Part shown: positions 27,026-35,959 of the stretch, one piece after another
Numbering within the stretch: position 1 is the first letter of the stretch
Layout of the letters: each line of letters starts with the position of its first letter
Source: Caulobacter segnis
Lineage (GTDB): Bacteria; Pseudomonadota; Alphaproteobacteria; Caulobacterales; Caulobacteraceae
Direction of reading: 5' to 3'
DNA length: 64,000 nt
Assembly (NCBI RefSeq): GCF_003243465.1
Contig: NZ_QFQZ01000015.1
Location: 1-64,000 of the forward strand
Notes under the pieces: model-generated
Told to the model about the DNA's origin: nothing
The model's database searches: none
What the model saw: only the letters and a program-made list of their open reading frames with translations
Program-made: the position numbers and the translations under genes

Positions 27026-28291
27026 ATGCAGACCGTCTCGAACGGGGTGGGAGACGTGCGCCGTCTGGCGGACGCCCAGTGGGCGGCCGCGCGGCTCGCC
27101 GACACCTACCAGGGCCTGCCGGAGGGAATCTCCAAGGCCATGCTGCTTGACCGGTTCGAGCGCGCCGCGCCCCGCCTTGGGTACGGCGACGGGCTCGTGC
27201 GCCTGATCCGCGCCCTGGTGCGGGTCACGGCCGAACAGGACTGGACCGGCCGCACCCATCCCCTGGCCTGGCCGTCGAACGATGCGCTCTGCGAAGAGCT
27301 GCAGCGGTCGCGCAGCTGCGTCCAGGGGCTGATCCGCCTGGCCGTGCGGGCGGGCCTCGTGCACATGAAGGACAGCGGCAACGGCAAGCGCTGGGGGTAT
27401 CGCGACGAACGCGGTCATATCGTCGAGGCCTTCGGCTTTGACCTGGCGCCCATGGCCGCGCGCTGGGACGAGTTCGCCGACCTGGCCGCCGCCCGCAGTC
27501 TCGAGCAGGCCCAACGCCGGCATCTCAAGCGCAAGCTGGGAGAGATCCGTCGCGAAATCCGCACCGTCTGCGCCGACGCCGTGCATCGGGGCTTTACGAC
27601 CTACGACTGGACCGCCGCCGTCGACCAGGCGCTTGGCCGCCTGCCCCGCACCCCCAGTCTCGGAGAGCTTGAGGCGCTGCACGAGACCTTCCAGGCGCTG
27701 TTGGCGTCCGTGGACGCAGCCTGGGTGAAGGCTCGGAAATCCACTCAAATTGAGCCCAGGGGCGTCGTGGACGAAGCCCATAAAGAACCTACAACCCAGC
27801 CTAGATCCGCAGGAGCAACGTATTCCTCTCCTCGACAGGAGGTAGTCGAGCCCTCAGCGCGGACCCCCGACAAACCGGCGCGGGCCGACCGGACCCAGGT
27901 GGAGGCGGTGATCAGCGAGGAGGTCATCCCGCTGTCGCTGGTGCTCGAGGCCGTGCCCGAGCTGGACGACTTCCTTACCGATCCTGCCGCGGCCCAGTGG
28001 GAGGACCTGATCGACGCGGTCGGCCGGGCCGCGCCGCTGATGGGGATCAATCTTTCAGCCGTGCGCGAAGCCCGCGACGCCATGGGCAAGACCCGGGCGG
28101 CGATCGCCCTGGCCACCGTCCTGGCGCGCTGGAAGGACGGCGAAATCCGCAGTTCGGCCGGGGGCTACCTGCGCGCCATGTGCGAGCGCGAACGGTTCGG
28201 AGGCTTGAAGCTCCTGCCCAGCCTCTACGGTCTGAAGGAGCGATCGGCGCCGCCGGGACGTCGCGCCAGACGCGCGGGCGAACAGCGGTAG
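27026..28291 (+). CDS. repC: RepC-like plasmid replication initiator
   Basis: 421 residues from an ATG behind AAGGAGGAG. The N-terminal domain has LPEGISKAMLLDRFERAAPR, THPLAWPSNDALCEELQRSR and SGNGKRWGYRDERGHIVEAF, the signature of RepC from repABC plasmids, with a winged-helix DNA-binding core. A linker and a C-terminal domain (WEDLIDAVGRAAPLMGINLS, then GGYLRAM) follow. RepC starts replication at an origin usually inside its own gene. No RepA partner is nearby, so a full repABC cassette is not present; a ParB-like gene lies 1.1 kb downstream. Confidence 0.85.
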   Translation: MQTVSNGVGDVRRLADAQWAAARLADTYQGLPEGISKAMLLDRFERAAPRLGYGDGLVRLIRALVRVTAEQDWTGRTHPLAWPSNDALCEELQRSRSCVQGLIRLAVRAGLVHMKDSGNGKRWGYRDERGHIVEAFGFDLAPMAARWDEFADLAAARSLEQAQRRHLKRKLGEIRREIRTVCADAVHRGFTTYDWTAAVDQALGRLPRTPSLGELEALHETFQALLASVDAAWVKARKSTQIEPRGVVDEAHKEPTTQPRSAGATYSSPRQEVVEPSARTPDKPARADRTQVEAVISEEVIPLSLVLEAVPELDDFLTDPAAAQWEDLIDAVGRAAPLMGINLSAVREARDAMGKTRAAIALATVLARWKDGEIRSSAGGYLRAMCERERFGGLKLLPSLYGLKERSAPPGRRARRAGEQR

Positions 28292-28380
28292 CGCGATGAG
28301 CTGCGCTGTGCGCGACAGGGCCGATTTTGACGGCGATTTGCACGGTGGCTTCGGCCGGCGGGTGGGTCCGAGTCCTGAGC

Positions 28381-28408
28381 GGGAGGCAGGGACCGGTGAG
28401 GCGGGCCG
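28381..28408 (+). repeat. Leader repeat, copy 1, before the Toprim gene
   Basis: GGGAGGCAGGGACCGGTGAG and the bases after it match the GGAAAAGGCAGGGCCGG repeat found before three later genes, less closely than they match each other. It starts 57 bases before the ATG of the Toprim gene. Confidence 0.5.
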
Positions 28409-28437
28409 CGTTCCGGCGGCCAAGGAGTTCCACGGCC

Positions 28438-29319
28438 ATGTCCTTGCGCGCCATCGTTCGCCGTCTGGGCGGCGACCTCTATGACGAGGGTCGCCGCGCC
28501 AACATTCCTGCGCCAGGTCACAGTCGGCGCGATCGTTCGGTGTCGCTGCTGGAGCGCGACGGCCGACTGGTCATCCACACCTTTGGCGGCAGCGACTGGC
28601 GCGCCGTGCGCGATCATTTGCGCGACCTTGGCTTGTTGGGACCGTCCGGAGCTCGGCCCCCGGCGCCGCCAGCGGTCGAGACTGCGTCGGACCATGAACG
28701 GACGGCGCGCCGCGACGCGGCCCTGCGGCTTTGGGAACAGGGCCGGCCCGTCGCGGGCACGCTGTCCGAACGCCACTGCCGAGGTCGCGGTGTCGTCGGC
28801 GTCATCCCCGGACCTGAGGCGCTGCGCCATCATCCCGGCGCGCCGCTTGCGGTCTATCGGCCCACCCGGGCTGCGCGGCCGGCCCTGATGGCCGGGGTGC
28901 TCGACGCGGACGGGACGGTCACCGCCATCGAGCTCACCTATCTCACGCCGGGCGGTCGGCGCGCCTTCGACCTTGCCCTGTCGCGCAAGACCGTCGGTCT
29001 GATCCCGGCCGGCAGCGCCGTCCGCCTCGATGCGGCGGGGCCGGACCTGCTGGTGGCCGAAGGGGTGTTCACCGCCCTGGCCGCCCGACGTCGGTTCTCC
29101 CTTCCGGCCTGGGCGCTGCTGTCGACCTCGAACCTGCGGCGCTGGCGGCCGCCATCGGGCGTGCGCTTCGTGCTGATCGCCGCCGATCGTGGTTTCGACG
29201 GCGAGGCTTCGGCCCGGCATCTGGCCCAGGCGCTGGGCCGTGCCGGCGTGAAGTCCCGGATCGTGCTGCCTCCGCCCGCCTTCGGCGACTGGGACGAGGC
29301 GGCCGGCGGGGGGTGCTGA
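28438..29319 (+). CDS. Toprim-domain protein, primase-like (Toprim_3 type)
   Basis: 293 residues. The ATG at 28438 behind CAAGGAGTTC is chosen over a frame opening at 28327. The N-terminal part (LGGDLYDEGRRANIPAPGHS, VSLLERDGRLVIHTFGG) resembles the zinc-less primase leader seen in mobile-element Toprim proteins. A Toprim core follows with DLLVAEGVFTALAARR (metal-binding Glu) and VLIAADRGFDGEASARHLAQ (Asp pair replaced by D-R-G). Such proteins are standard in alphaproteobacterial conjugative elements. It may prime replication of the transferred strand. Confidence 0.82.
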   Translation: MSLRAIVRRLGGDLYDEGRRANIPAPGHSRRDRSVSLLERDGRLVIHTFGGSDWRAVRDHLRDLGLLGPSGARPPAPPAVETASDHERTARRDAALRLWEQGRPVAGTLSERHCRGRGVVGVIPGPEALRHHPGAPLAVYRPTRAARPALMAGVLDADGTVTAIELTYLTPGGRRAFDLALSRKTVGLIPAGSAVRLDAAGPDLLVAEGVFTALAARRRFSLPAWALLSTSNLRRWRPPSGVRFVLIAADRGFDGEASARHLAQALGRAGVKSRIVLPPPAFGDWDEAAGGGC

Positions 29320-29327
29320 ACAAAAAG

Positions 29328-29352
29328 GGAAAAGGCAGGGCCGGCGCGGGCG
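29328..29352 (+). repeat. Leader repeat, copy 2, before the ParB-like gene
   Basis: GGAAAAGGCAGGGCCGGCGC and following GGGCG. It lies in the short gap after the Toprim gene and starts 70 bases before the chosen ATG at 29398. Nearly identical to copy 3 at 31545. Confidence 0.7.
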
Positions 29353-29397
29353 CGCCGAGGATCCAGGATGGGCCTGGCCCGGCGCGGGAGTCTCGAC

Positions 29398-31476
29398 ATG
29401 ACCAAGACCCGCACCCCCCCGATCGCCTCTGGCGAGCCCGCCGCTTCAGCGGCCAAGCTCCAGGACTTCCAGACCCTCCGTGTCCGTCTGGTGGACCTGG
29501 GCCTGGCGCCGGAGAACCTTCGCTTCGACGAGCCGGTGGATGATGACGTCCCTCAACTGGCCGACACCATCGGCGCTGCCGGGGTCCTGATCGCGCCGAT
29601 CGTGCGGCCCGGCCGCAAGGACGAGGCGCCGTTCATGGTGCTGGACGGGCGCCGGCGGCGCATGGCCCTGCTGCTGCGGCGTGATCGCGGCGAGATCGAC
29701 GATGATCATCTGGTCACCTGCCAGGTGGCGGTGAGCAAGGCGGCTCAGGCCGCCGCCCTGGTCCTGCCCAACACCGAGCGGGCGCCGATCCACACCGCCG
29801 CGGTGATCCTGGCCATCGGCAAGTTCCGCAAGGCCCGCATGGACACCGCCGCCATCGCCAAGGCCCTGGGCTACGACGTCGTCGAGATCCGCCGCCTGGA
29901 AGCCCTGGCCGGCGTCCACGCCAAGGTGCTCGACGCCTTCCGCCAGGGTCGCCTCACGCTCAAGCAGGTCAAGCTCTTGGCGCGCATCGACGACAAGACC
30001 CAGCAGGGCCAGCTCGCCCAGGCCGCCCTGGACGGCCACCTGCAGGACTACCAGCTGCGCGCCCGCGTCGAAGGCGGGCGGGTCAGCGTCAAGGACCCGC
30101 GCGTGGCCCTGGTCGGCATGGGCCGCTATGCGGCGGCCGGCGGCGGCTCCAGCAGCGACCTCTTCGGCGAAATGCCCGACGTGGTGCTTGACCCGGACCT
30201 TCTGCAGCGGCTGTGGCAGTCGCGGGTCGATGAACTCGGCGAAAAACTGGTCCCGCTGGGGCTGACGGTGTTCAGCGGGCCGGACGGCGGCGTCGCCGCG
30301 CCCGACGGCTTCGAGACCCTGCCTTATGTCTATCACGGCGACCTCACCGACGCTCAGAAGGCCGCGCGGGCCAGTGCGCGCGAGGCCCTCGACGCGGCCA
30401 GGGTCCGGCTGAAGGCGATGGCTTTCGACAGCGAGGCGGCTCTGGACGTCATGGTCGAGCTGATCACGGCGGACGCTGCGCTGGCCGCCGCCGGTCTGGG
30501 CCGCGGCCAACTGGGCGCGCTCTTGCTGTCGCCCAGCGCCGATCTTGGGGTCGAGGCCCGCTTCTTCCGGACGGAGATCGAAGAGGTCCTGGACGATGAG
30601 GACGAGACCGATGCCGAAACCGCGCCGCGTATCGCCGCCCCGGCCAGCCCGCCGGACGTCGCCGAAGCCAAGGTGAGCGTCGAACTGGACGGGGCGGGCC
30701 ACCGGCTGCATGAGACCCGGACCGATATCGCCACGCGCGGCCTGATCCGGGATCTGGCCGACGATCCCGCCGCGGCCCTCACCGCGCTCCTGGCCCAGCT
30801 CTTCAAATGCCTGGCCTTGCGCGGGACGGGCCGCGTCAGCGAGTCGGCACTGGCCGTGGAGGCCAGCGCCTATGCCCGCAGCGGCGCGCCGCCGATGCCG
30901 GCCCTCGACGGCGAGGTGTTCGAGCGCCTGGCGGCGCGGCGCGAGGCCTATCTGGCCTCGGGCCTTCGCCCGATCGGTTTCATCGACGGCCTGCCGCACG
31001 GCGAGAAGATGGCGCTGCTGGCCGAACTGGTCGCGGTGTCCCTGGACCTGAAGGAGGTGCGCAACACCCTGATCAGGCGCAGCGCCCGGGCCGAGGCGGT
31101 CGAGATCGCCGCCCTCTGCGACGCCGACCTCGCGGCCCACTGGTGCGCCGACATCCCGTTCCTGGCGCTGCATTCCAAGAAGCAGCTCCTGGCCATGCTG
31201 TCGGCCATGGAGGTCGAGGACGATCGCGCCGCGGGTCTGAAGAAGGACGACCTGGTCACCTTGGTGGGGGACGCGGCCGCCCAGCGGCGCTGGGCGCCGG
31301 CCGCCCTCTCCTGGGCGTCGGCCGAGCCGGAGGTCGAGGCGCCGGAAGACGGTCCCGAGACCGCCGTCGGCGCAGACGCCGGCCCTGTGACCGGCCAGGC
31401 GCTCGAGGCCGCCAAGGTCGAAGGCGACGCCGTCGCCGGGGAAGAAGACGAGGCAGCGCCAGCGATCGCGGCCTGA
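29398..31476 (+). CDS. ParB/RepB-type nuclease-domain protein
   Basis: 692 residues from the ATG at 29398 behind GGGAG; an in-frame ATG at 29368 is an alternative. The ParB N-terminal domain is seen in NLRFDEPVDDDVPQLADTI, MVLDGRRRRMALLLR and LVLPNTERAPIHTAAVILAI. A KorB-like helix-turn-helix follows (IAKALGYDVVEIRRLEALAG). The long C-terminal part, about 400 residues, is specific to these element-borne ParB proteins. It may act in partition or as a regulator or nuclease. A perfect hairpin follows the stop. Confidence 0.88.
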   Translation: MTKTRTPPIASGEPAASAAKLQDFQTLRVRLVDLGLAPENLRFDEPVDDDVPQLADTIGAAGVLIAPIVRPGRKDEAPFMVLDGRRRRMALLLRRDRGEIDDDHLVTCQVAVSKAAQAAALVLPNTERAPIHTAAVILAIGKFRKARMDTAAIAKALGYDVVEIRRLEALAGVHAKVLDAFRQGRLTLKQVKLLARIDDKTQQGQLAQAALDGHLQDYQLRARVEGGRVSVKDPRVALVGMGRYAAAGGGSSSDLFGEMPDVVLDPDLLQRLWQSRVDELGEKLVPLGLTVFSGPDGGVAAPDGFETLPYVYHGDLTDAQKAARASAREALDAARVRLKAMAFDSEAALDVMVELITADAALAAAGLGRGQLGALLLSPSADLGVEARFFRTEIEEVLDDEDETDAETAPRIAAPASPPDVAEAKVSVELDGAGHRLHETRTDIATRGLIRDLADDPAAALTALLAQLFKCLALRGTGRVSESALAVEASAYARSGAPPMPALDGEVFERLAARREAYLASGLRPIGFIDGLPHGEKMALLAELVAVSLDLKEVRNTLIRRSARAEAVEIAALCDADLAAHWCADIPFLALHSKKQLLAMLSAMEVEDDRAAGLKKDDLVTLVGDAAAQRRWAPAALSWASAEPEVEAPEDGPETAVGADAGPVTGQALEAAKVEGDAVAGEEDEAAPAIAA

Positions 31477-31479
31477 CGG

Positions 31480-31513
31480 CGCGAGCCCCCGCCTTCCGGG
31501 CGGGGGCTCGCGT
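31480..31513. terminator. Strong GC hairpin after the ParB-like gene
   Basis: GCGAGCCCCCGCC and GGCGGGGGCTCGC form a perfect stem of at least 13 base pairs around a TTCCG loop, directly after the stop. There is no T run, so it may be a processing or stabilising stem rather than a rho-independent terminator. Confidence 0.65.
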
Positions 31514-31544
31514 TGTGCTGGTCCGGCCCCGGGCGGTTCCGCGA

Positions 31545-31569
31545 GGAGAAGGCAGGGCCGGGGCGGGCG
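31545..31569 (+). repeat. Leader repeat, copy 3, before the helicase gene
   Basis: GGAGAAGGCAGGGCCGGGGC and following GGGCG. Differs from copy 2 at only a few positions and starts 83 bases before the helicase ATG. Confidence 0.7.
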
Positions 31570-31627
31570 AGCCCGCCGGGTCTGGGAGGAGGAGCCTTCC
31601 GCGGCGGGTGAGCAAAGACCCTGTCCG

Positions 31628-34600
31628 ATGACCGCCTCGTCCCCTTCGCGCCTGTCGCTGTTCGCCGACGACACCAGCGACGCCGTCGCCAATCTGTTGG
31701 CGGCCGCCCGCGCGCTGGTTCCCCACCTCAACCGCTCGCGCCGCCTGGACCGCAAGCTCCTGGCCTCGGTGATGACCCTGACCTTCGGGGCCAGCGACGC
31801 CGAGGGCGCCTGGTCCTGGCGCGACGCCTATGATGCTTGCGAGGTCGCCCTGGTCCTGCAGGTCCGCCGGCTCGCGGCCCAGGTGGCCCGCCTCGAGGAC
31901 GCCCCCGCCGAGATCTGCGCCCTGCTCGAGGGTCTCGCCGCGCTCTGTCCGACCCAGACCCGCCGCGATGACGAGCAGGTGGCGCTTGATCAGTTCTCCA
32001 CCCCGCCGCAGCTTTGCGCCCTCGCCGCCCTGGCCGGTCAGGTGCGCGGCGGCGACAAGGTGCTCGAGCCCTCGGCGGGCACGGGTCTGATGGCCATCCT
32101 GGCCGAAGTCTGTGGCGCGAGCCTGACCCTCAACGAGCTTTCGCCCCAGCGGGCGGGCTTGCTGGACGGCCTCTTTCCGGCTGCGCCGCGCACGCGCCAC
32201 GACGCGATCGAACTGAAGGACCGCCTGCCGGGCGCGGGCGCGTTCGACGTGGTGCTGTGCAATCCGCCGTTCGGGCCGCTCGACCAGCATCTGCACGCTG
32301 CGCTCGACACCCTGGCCGACGGCGGGCGCCTGGTGGTCATCGTGCCGCTGCGCCGACTCGAAGCCGAGGCCAGACTGGCGGGCTTGGCCGCGCGCGGGAC
32401 GATTGTCGGCCGGATCGCCCTGCCCCCGCGCGCCTTCGCCGGCCAGGGGACCTCGGTGGAGACGGGACTTCTGGTGGTCGACCGCGGCGCGGCCGGACCG
32501 ATCGCGCCGCTTCAGGCCTGTGACGACTTGGCCGAAGCGGCCGGCAGGGTCGCCGCCTTGCCCGCCCGGCCGAGCGCCAAGCCGAGGGTCTTCCGCACGG
32601 TCGTCCAGCCGGCGGCGTTCGTCGGACGCGAGCGCGGACCGGCCGGTCCGGGTCGTCGCCTGGCGTTGCTGGCGCAGACCCGGACCCTCGACTACGCGGT
32701 GATCGACTGGCGTGGCGAGGGTGCCGATGTTGGCCTCTATCAGGCCTACCGCCTGGGGCGCATCGCCATCGCCGGGGCGGCTCCCCATCCCTCGCCGCTC
32801 GTCGAATCCGGTCCGATGGCCTCGGTCGCCCCGCCGGTCCCCACCTATCGCCCGCTCTTGCCCACCAGCCTGATCGACGCCCACGGCCTGTCGGACGCCC
32901 AGCTGGAGACGATCGTCTACGCCGGCGAGGCCCACGCCCAGACCCTGCCGGGCCGCTGGCGGATCGGCGAGGCGGCCCACCTGGCGGTCGCGGTGGGCGC
33001 CGAGGCCGGCGATGCGGTCAGCTTCCGGCGCGGCTTCTTCCTGGGCGACGGCACCGGCTGCGGCAAGGGCCGCCAAATCGCCGGGATCATCGCCGACAAC
33101 ATGGCCCAGGGCCGCCTGCGCGCCCTGTGGCTCTCCAAGAACGACGCTCTGCTGGAAGACGCCCGTCGAGACTGGGGCGCGATCGGCGGCCAGGCCCAGG
33201 ACATCGTCCCGCAGAGCGGCTGGAAGCAGGGCGAGGCCATCCGGCTCGAGCGCGGCGTCCTCTATTCGACCTACGCCACCCTGCGCCAGCCGGCCCGCGG
33301 AGACCGGCCCTCGCGCCTGGACCAGATCGTCGCCTGGCTGGGCGAGGACTTCGACGGGGTGATCGTCTTCGACGAGGCCCACGCCATGGCCAACGCCGCG
33401 GGTGGGGCCAAGGGCGGGCGCGGACCCAAGAAGGCCTCGCTGCAGGGTCAGGCGGGGCTGGCCCTGCAGAACCGCCTGCCCAACGCCCGGGTGCTCTATG
33501 TCTCGGCCACCGGGGCGACGACGCCGGAGAACCTGGCCTATGCCGGGCGCCTGGGGCTGTGGGGCGGGACCGAGGCGCCGTTCACAACGCGCGAGGCCTT
33601 CCTGGAAGCGGTCGAGGCCGGCGGTGTGGCGGTCATGGAGCTGATCGCCCGAGAATTGAAGGCGCTGGGTCTCTATATCGCCCGCTCGCTGTCGTTCGAC
33701 GGCGTCGAGTACGAGGCCCTGCCCCACGCCCTGTCGGCCGACGACATCCTGATCTGGGACCGCTGGGCCGACGCCTACCAGCTGATCCATCGCAATCTTC
33801 GCCAGGCGCTCAAAGCCACCGGCGTGCTCGACGCGAACGGAGCGGCCCGCAGCGGCCAGGCCGCCTCGGCGGTGATGTCGGCCTTCGAGGGAACCAAGCT
33901 TCGGTTCTTCGGCCACCTGCTGGCCGGCCTGAAGGCCCCCAGCCTGATCGCGGCGATCCGCGCCGATCTCGCCGCCGGCCGCTCCAGCGTGGTGCAGGTG
34001 GTCAGCACCAACGAGGCGGTGATGGAGCGGCGCCTGGCGCAGATCCCCGCCGAGGAATGGAACAACCTGACCGTCGATCTCACCCCCAAGGACCAGGTGC
34101 TCGACTACCTGATGGCGACCTTCCCGATCCAGGCGATGAGCATCATCGAGGACGAGGACGGCGGGGTGACGCTCGTGCCCATGGTCGAGGACGGAAGGCC
34201 AGTCTACAGTCAGGAGGCCCTGGCGCTGCGCGAGCAGCTGGTGAGCGAACTGGCCTGCCTGCCGGCCGCGCCGGGCGTCCTGGACGCGGTGCTCGACGCC
34301 CTGGGTCCCGATCTGGTCGCCGAGGTCACCGGTCGGGGCCGGCGGATCGTGCGGCGTGACGATCGGCGCGTGGTCGAGCGGCGTGGCGCCTCGGCGGCCA
34401 AGGCCGAGACCGACGCCTTCATGTCGGGGGTCAAGCGCGTCCTGGTGTTCTCCGACGCCGGCGGCACCGGCCGCAGCTATCATGCCGACCTGTCGGCGGC
34501 CAACCAGCAGCGCCGGGTCCACTACCTGGTCGAGCCAGGCTGGCGGGCCGACGCGGCCATCCAAGGCCTGGGCCGCTCGCACCGCACCAACCAGGCCAGC

Positions 34601-35887
34601 GCCCCGCTCTTTCGGCCGGTGACGACCGACATCCACGGCGAAAAGCGTTTCCTGTCGACCATCGCGCGGCGGCTCGACAGTCTGGGCGCCCTGACCCGGG
34701 GCGAGCGGCGCACCGCCGGCGCCGGGCTCTTCCGGGCCGAGGACAATCTGGAAAGTCCGTGGGCCCACCGCGCCCTGCAGGCCTTCTATGTCGCGCTCCA
34801 CCACGGTGAGGTGGAGGCCATGGACCGCCCGACGTTCGAGACCAAGACGGGCCTGTCCCTGCTCGACGGCGAGGGCAATCTTCGGCCTTCCGACGATCTG
34901 CCGGCCATGAACACCTTCCTCAACCGGCTGCTGGCCTTGCGCATCGCCGACCAGAACGGCCTGTTCGCCGCCTTCGATGTCATCCTGACCGGGATCCTCG
35001 AACGGGCCGCCGCGGCGGGCGCCCTGGACCGGGGCGTGGAAGACATCGTCGCCGACGAGCTGGTGGTGCTGGACGAGGAGACCATCCGCACCGACGTCAT
35101 GACGAGGGCGCAGACGCGCCTGGCGCGGTTCTCGCTACGCACACGGCGAAGCCTGGCCAGCATCGAAGACGCCCTGGCCGGCTTGGATCCGGCCGCCCTG
35201 CTCTACTGCGTCAACCGAAAGTCCGGCCGCGCCGCCCTGGTGGTGCAGGGCCTGACCACGACAGACGACGACGATCGCCTGACCCCGGCCGTGCGCTTGG
35301 TGCGGCCCGAAAAGCGCGTCACCGCGCCGCTCAAGACCTTCGAGGAGTCGGCGTGGGAGGGCGTTGACGAGGCGACCTGGTCGGCGGCCTGGCGCGCCGA
35401 ACTCGAGGCGGCCGACCCGTTCACCACTCGTGAGATCGTCCTGGTGACGGGCCTGCTTTTACCGGTCTGGTCGAGCCTGCCCGGCCGCCAGGCCAGCGTG
35501 CGGCGCATCAAGGCCCCGGACGGGCGCCGGTGGCTGGGCCGGGTGCTGGACCCCTTGCAGGTCCCGCCGCTGAAACTGGCCCTGGGGCTTGGCGACGCGG
35601 CCCAGACCATCGGCGAGCCGGGGTTCGCGCAGCGCTCGGTCCTGCAGGACGGGGCGTCGCTGGCGCTGGCCGGCGGCCTGTGGCTGCGGCGGGCACGGGT
35701 CATGGACCGTTGGCGCCTCGAGGTGGTCGGGGCCGGCGCCCAGCGGCAGGTGTTCGTCAATCTCGGCTGCTTCGTGGAGATCATCGCCTACACGCCGCGG
35801 GTCTTCGTGCCCGTCGACAAGCCGGCGGTGCTGTCGGCGGTCCTGGCCCGTTGGCCGGCCCAGAGCCTGCTGCCGGCGGCGGCGTGA
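31628..35887 (+). CDS. Methyltransferase plus Strawberry-notch-type helicase fusion
   Basis: 1419 residues. About 120-290 is an N6-adenine-type methylase fold with EPSAGTGLMAILAE and the catalytic NPPF motif near 211-216. About 410-1050 is a Strawberry-notch superfamily-2 helicase core: GDGTGCGKGRQ (Walker A, about 474-484), VIVFDEAHAMANA (DEAH, near 580), and GLGRSHRTNQASAPLF in the C-terminal RecA fold. Large methylase-helicase proteins of this kind travel on phages and conjugative elements; phage P1 DarB, which protects incoming DNA from restriction, has a comparable layout. Protection of the element during transfer is my inference. Confidence 0.88.
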   Translation: MTASSPSRLSLFADDTSDAVANLLAAARALVPHLNRSRRLDRKLLASVMTLTFGASDAEGAWSWRDAYDACEVALVLQVRRLAAQVARLEDAPAEICALLEGLAALCPTQTRRDDEQVALDQFSTPPQLCALAALAGQVRGGDKVLEPSAGTGLMAILAEVCGASLTLNELSPQRAGLLDGLFPAAPRTRHDAIELKDRLPGAGAFDVVLCNPPFGPLDQHLHAALDTLADGGRLVVIVPLRRLEAEARLAGLAARGTIVGRIALPPRAFAGQGTSVETGLLVVDRGAAGPIAPLQACDDLAEAAGRVAALPARPSAKPRVFRTVVQPAAFVGRERGPAGPGRRLALLAQTRTLDYAVIDWRGEGADVGLYQAYRLGRIAIAGAAPHPSPLVESGPMASVAPPVPTYRPLLPTSLIDAHGLSDAQLETIVYAGEAHAQTLPGRWRIGEAAHLAVAVGAEAGDAVSFRRGFFLGDGTGCGKGRQIAGIIADNMAQGRLRALWLSKNDALLEDARRDWGAIGGQAQDIVPQSGWKQGEAIRLERGVLYSTYATLRQPARGDRPSRLDQIVAWLGEDFDGVIVFDEAHAMANAAGGAKGGRGPKKASLQGQAGLALQNRLPNARVLYVSATGATTPENLAYAGRLGLWGGTEAPFTTREAFLEAVEAGGVAVMELIARELKALGLYIARSLSFDGVEYEALPHALSADDILIWDRWADAYQLIHRNLRQALKATGVLDANGAARSGQAASAVMSAFEGTKLRFFGHLLAGLKAPSLIAAIRADLAAGRSSVVQVVSTNEAVMERRLAQIPAEEWNNLTVDLTPKDQVLDYLMATFPIQAMSIIEDEDGGVTLVPMVEDGRPVYSQEALALREQLVSELACLPAAPGVLDAVLDALGPDLVAEVTGRGRRIVRRDDRRVVERRGASAAKAETDAFMSGVKRVLVFSDAGGTGRSYHADLSAANQQRRVHYLVEPGWRADAAIQGLGRSHRTNQASAPLFRPVTTDIHGEKRFLSTIARRLDSLGALTRGERRTAGAGLFRAEDNLESPWAHRALQAFYVALHHGEVEAMDRPTFETKTGLSLLDGEGNLRPSDDLPAMNTFLNRLLALRIADQNGLFAAFDVILTGILERAAAAGALDRGVEDIVADELVVLDEETIRTDVMTRAQTRLARFSLRTRRSLASIEDALAGLDPAALLYCVNRKSGRAALVVQGLTTTDDDDRLTPAVRLVRPEKRVTAPLKTFEESAWEGVDEATWSAAWRAELEAADPFTTREIVLVTGLLLPVWSSLPGRQASVRRIKAPDGRRWLGRVLDPLQVPPLKLALGLGDAAQTIGEPGFAQRSVLQDGASLALAGGLWLRRARVMDRWRLEVVGAGAQRQVFVNLGCFVEIIAYTPRVFVPVDKPAVLSAVLARWPAQSLLPAAA

Positions 35888-35889
35888 AA

Positions 35890-35914
35890 GGAAAAGGCAG
35901 GGGCCAGGCGGTCG
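35890..35914 (+). repeat. Leader repeat, copy 4, before the RadC-type gene
   Basis: GGAAAAGGCAGGGGCCAGGC and following GGTCG, starting three bases after the helicase stop codon and 70 bases before the ATG at 35960. Confidence 0.65.
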
Positions 35915-35959
35915 AGCGATCCGGACATGGGGTCCGGCGCCGTCAGATCGGAGGACGCC

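Noticed and set aside
29446..31755. Open frame of about 770 codons antisense to the ParB-like gene
   Set aside because: No domain or ribosome site; the sense ParB frame explains the region.
31256..34804. Open frame of nearly 1200 codons antisense to the methylase-helicase gene
   Set aside because: Same base-composition effect; the sense frame has intact methylase and helicase motifs.
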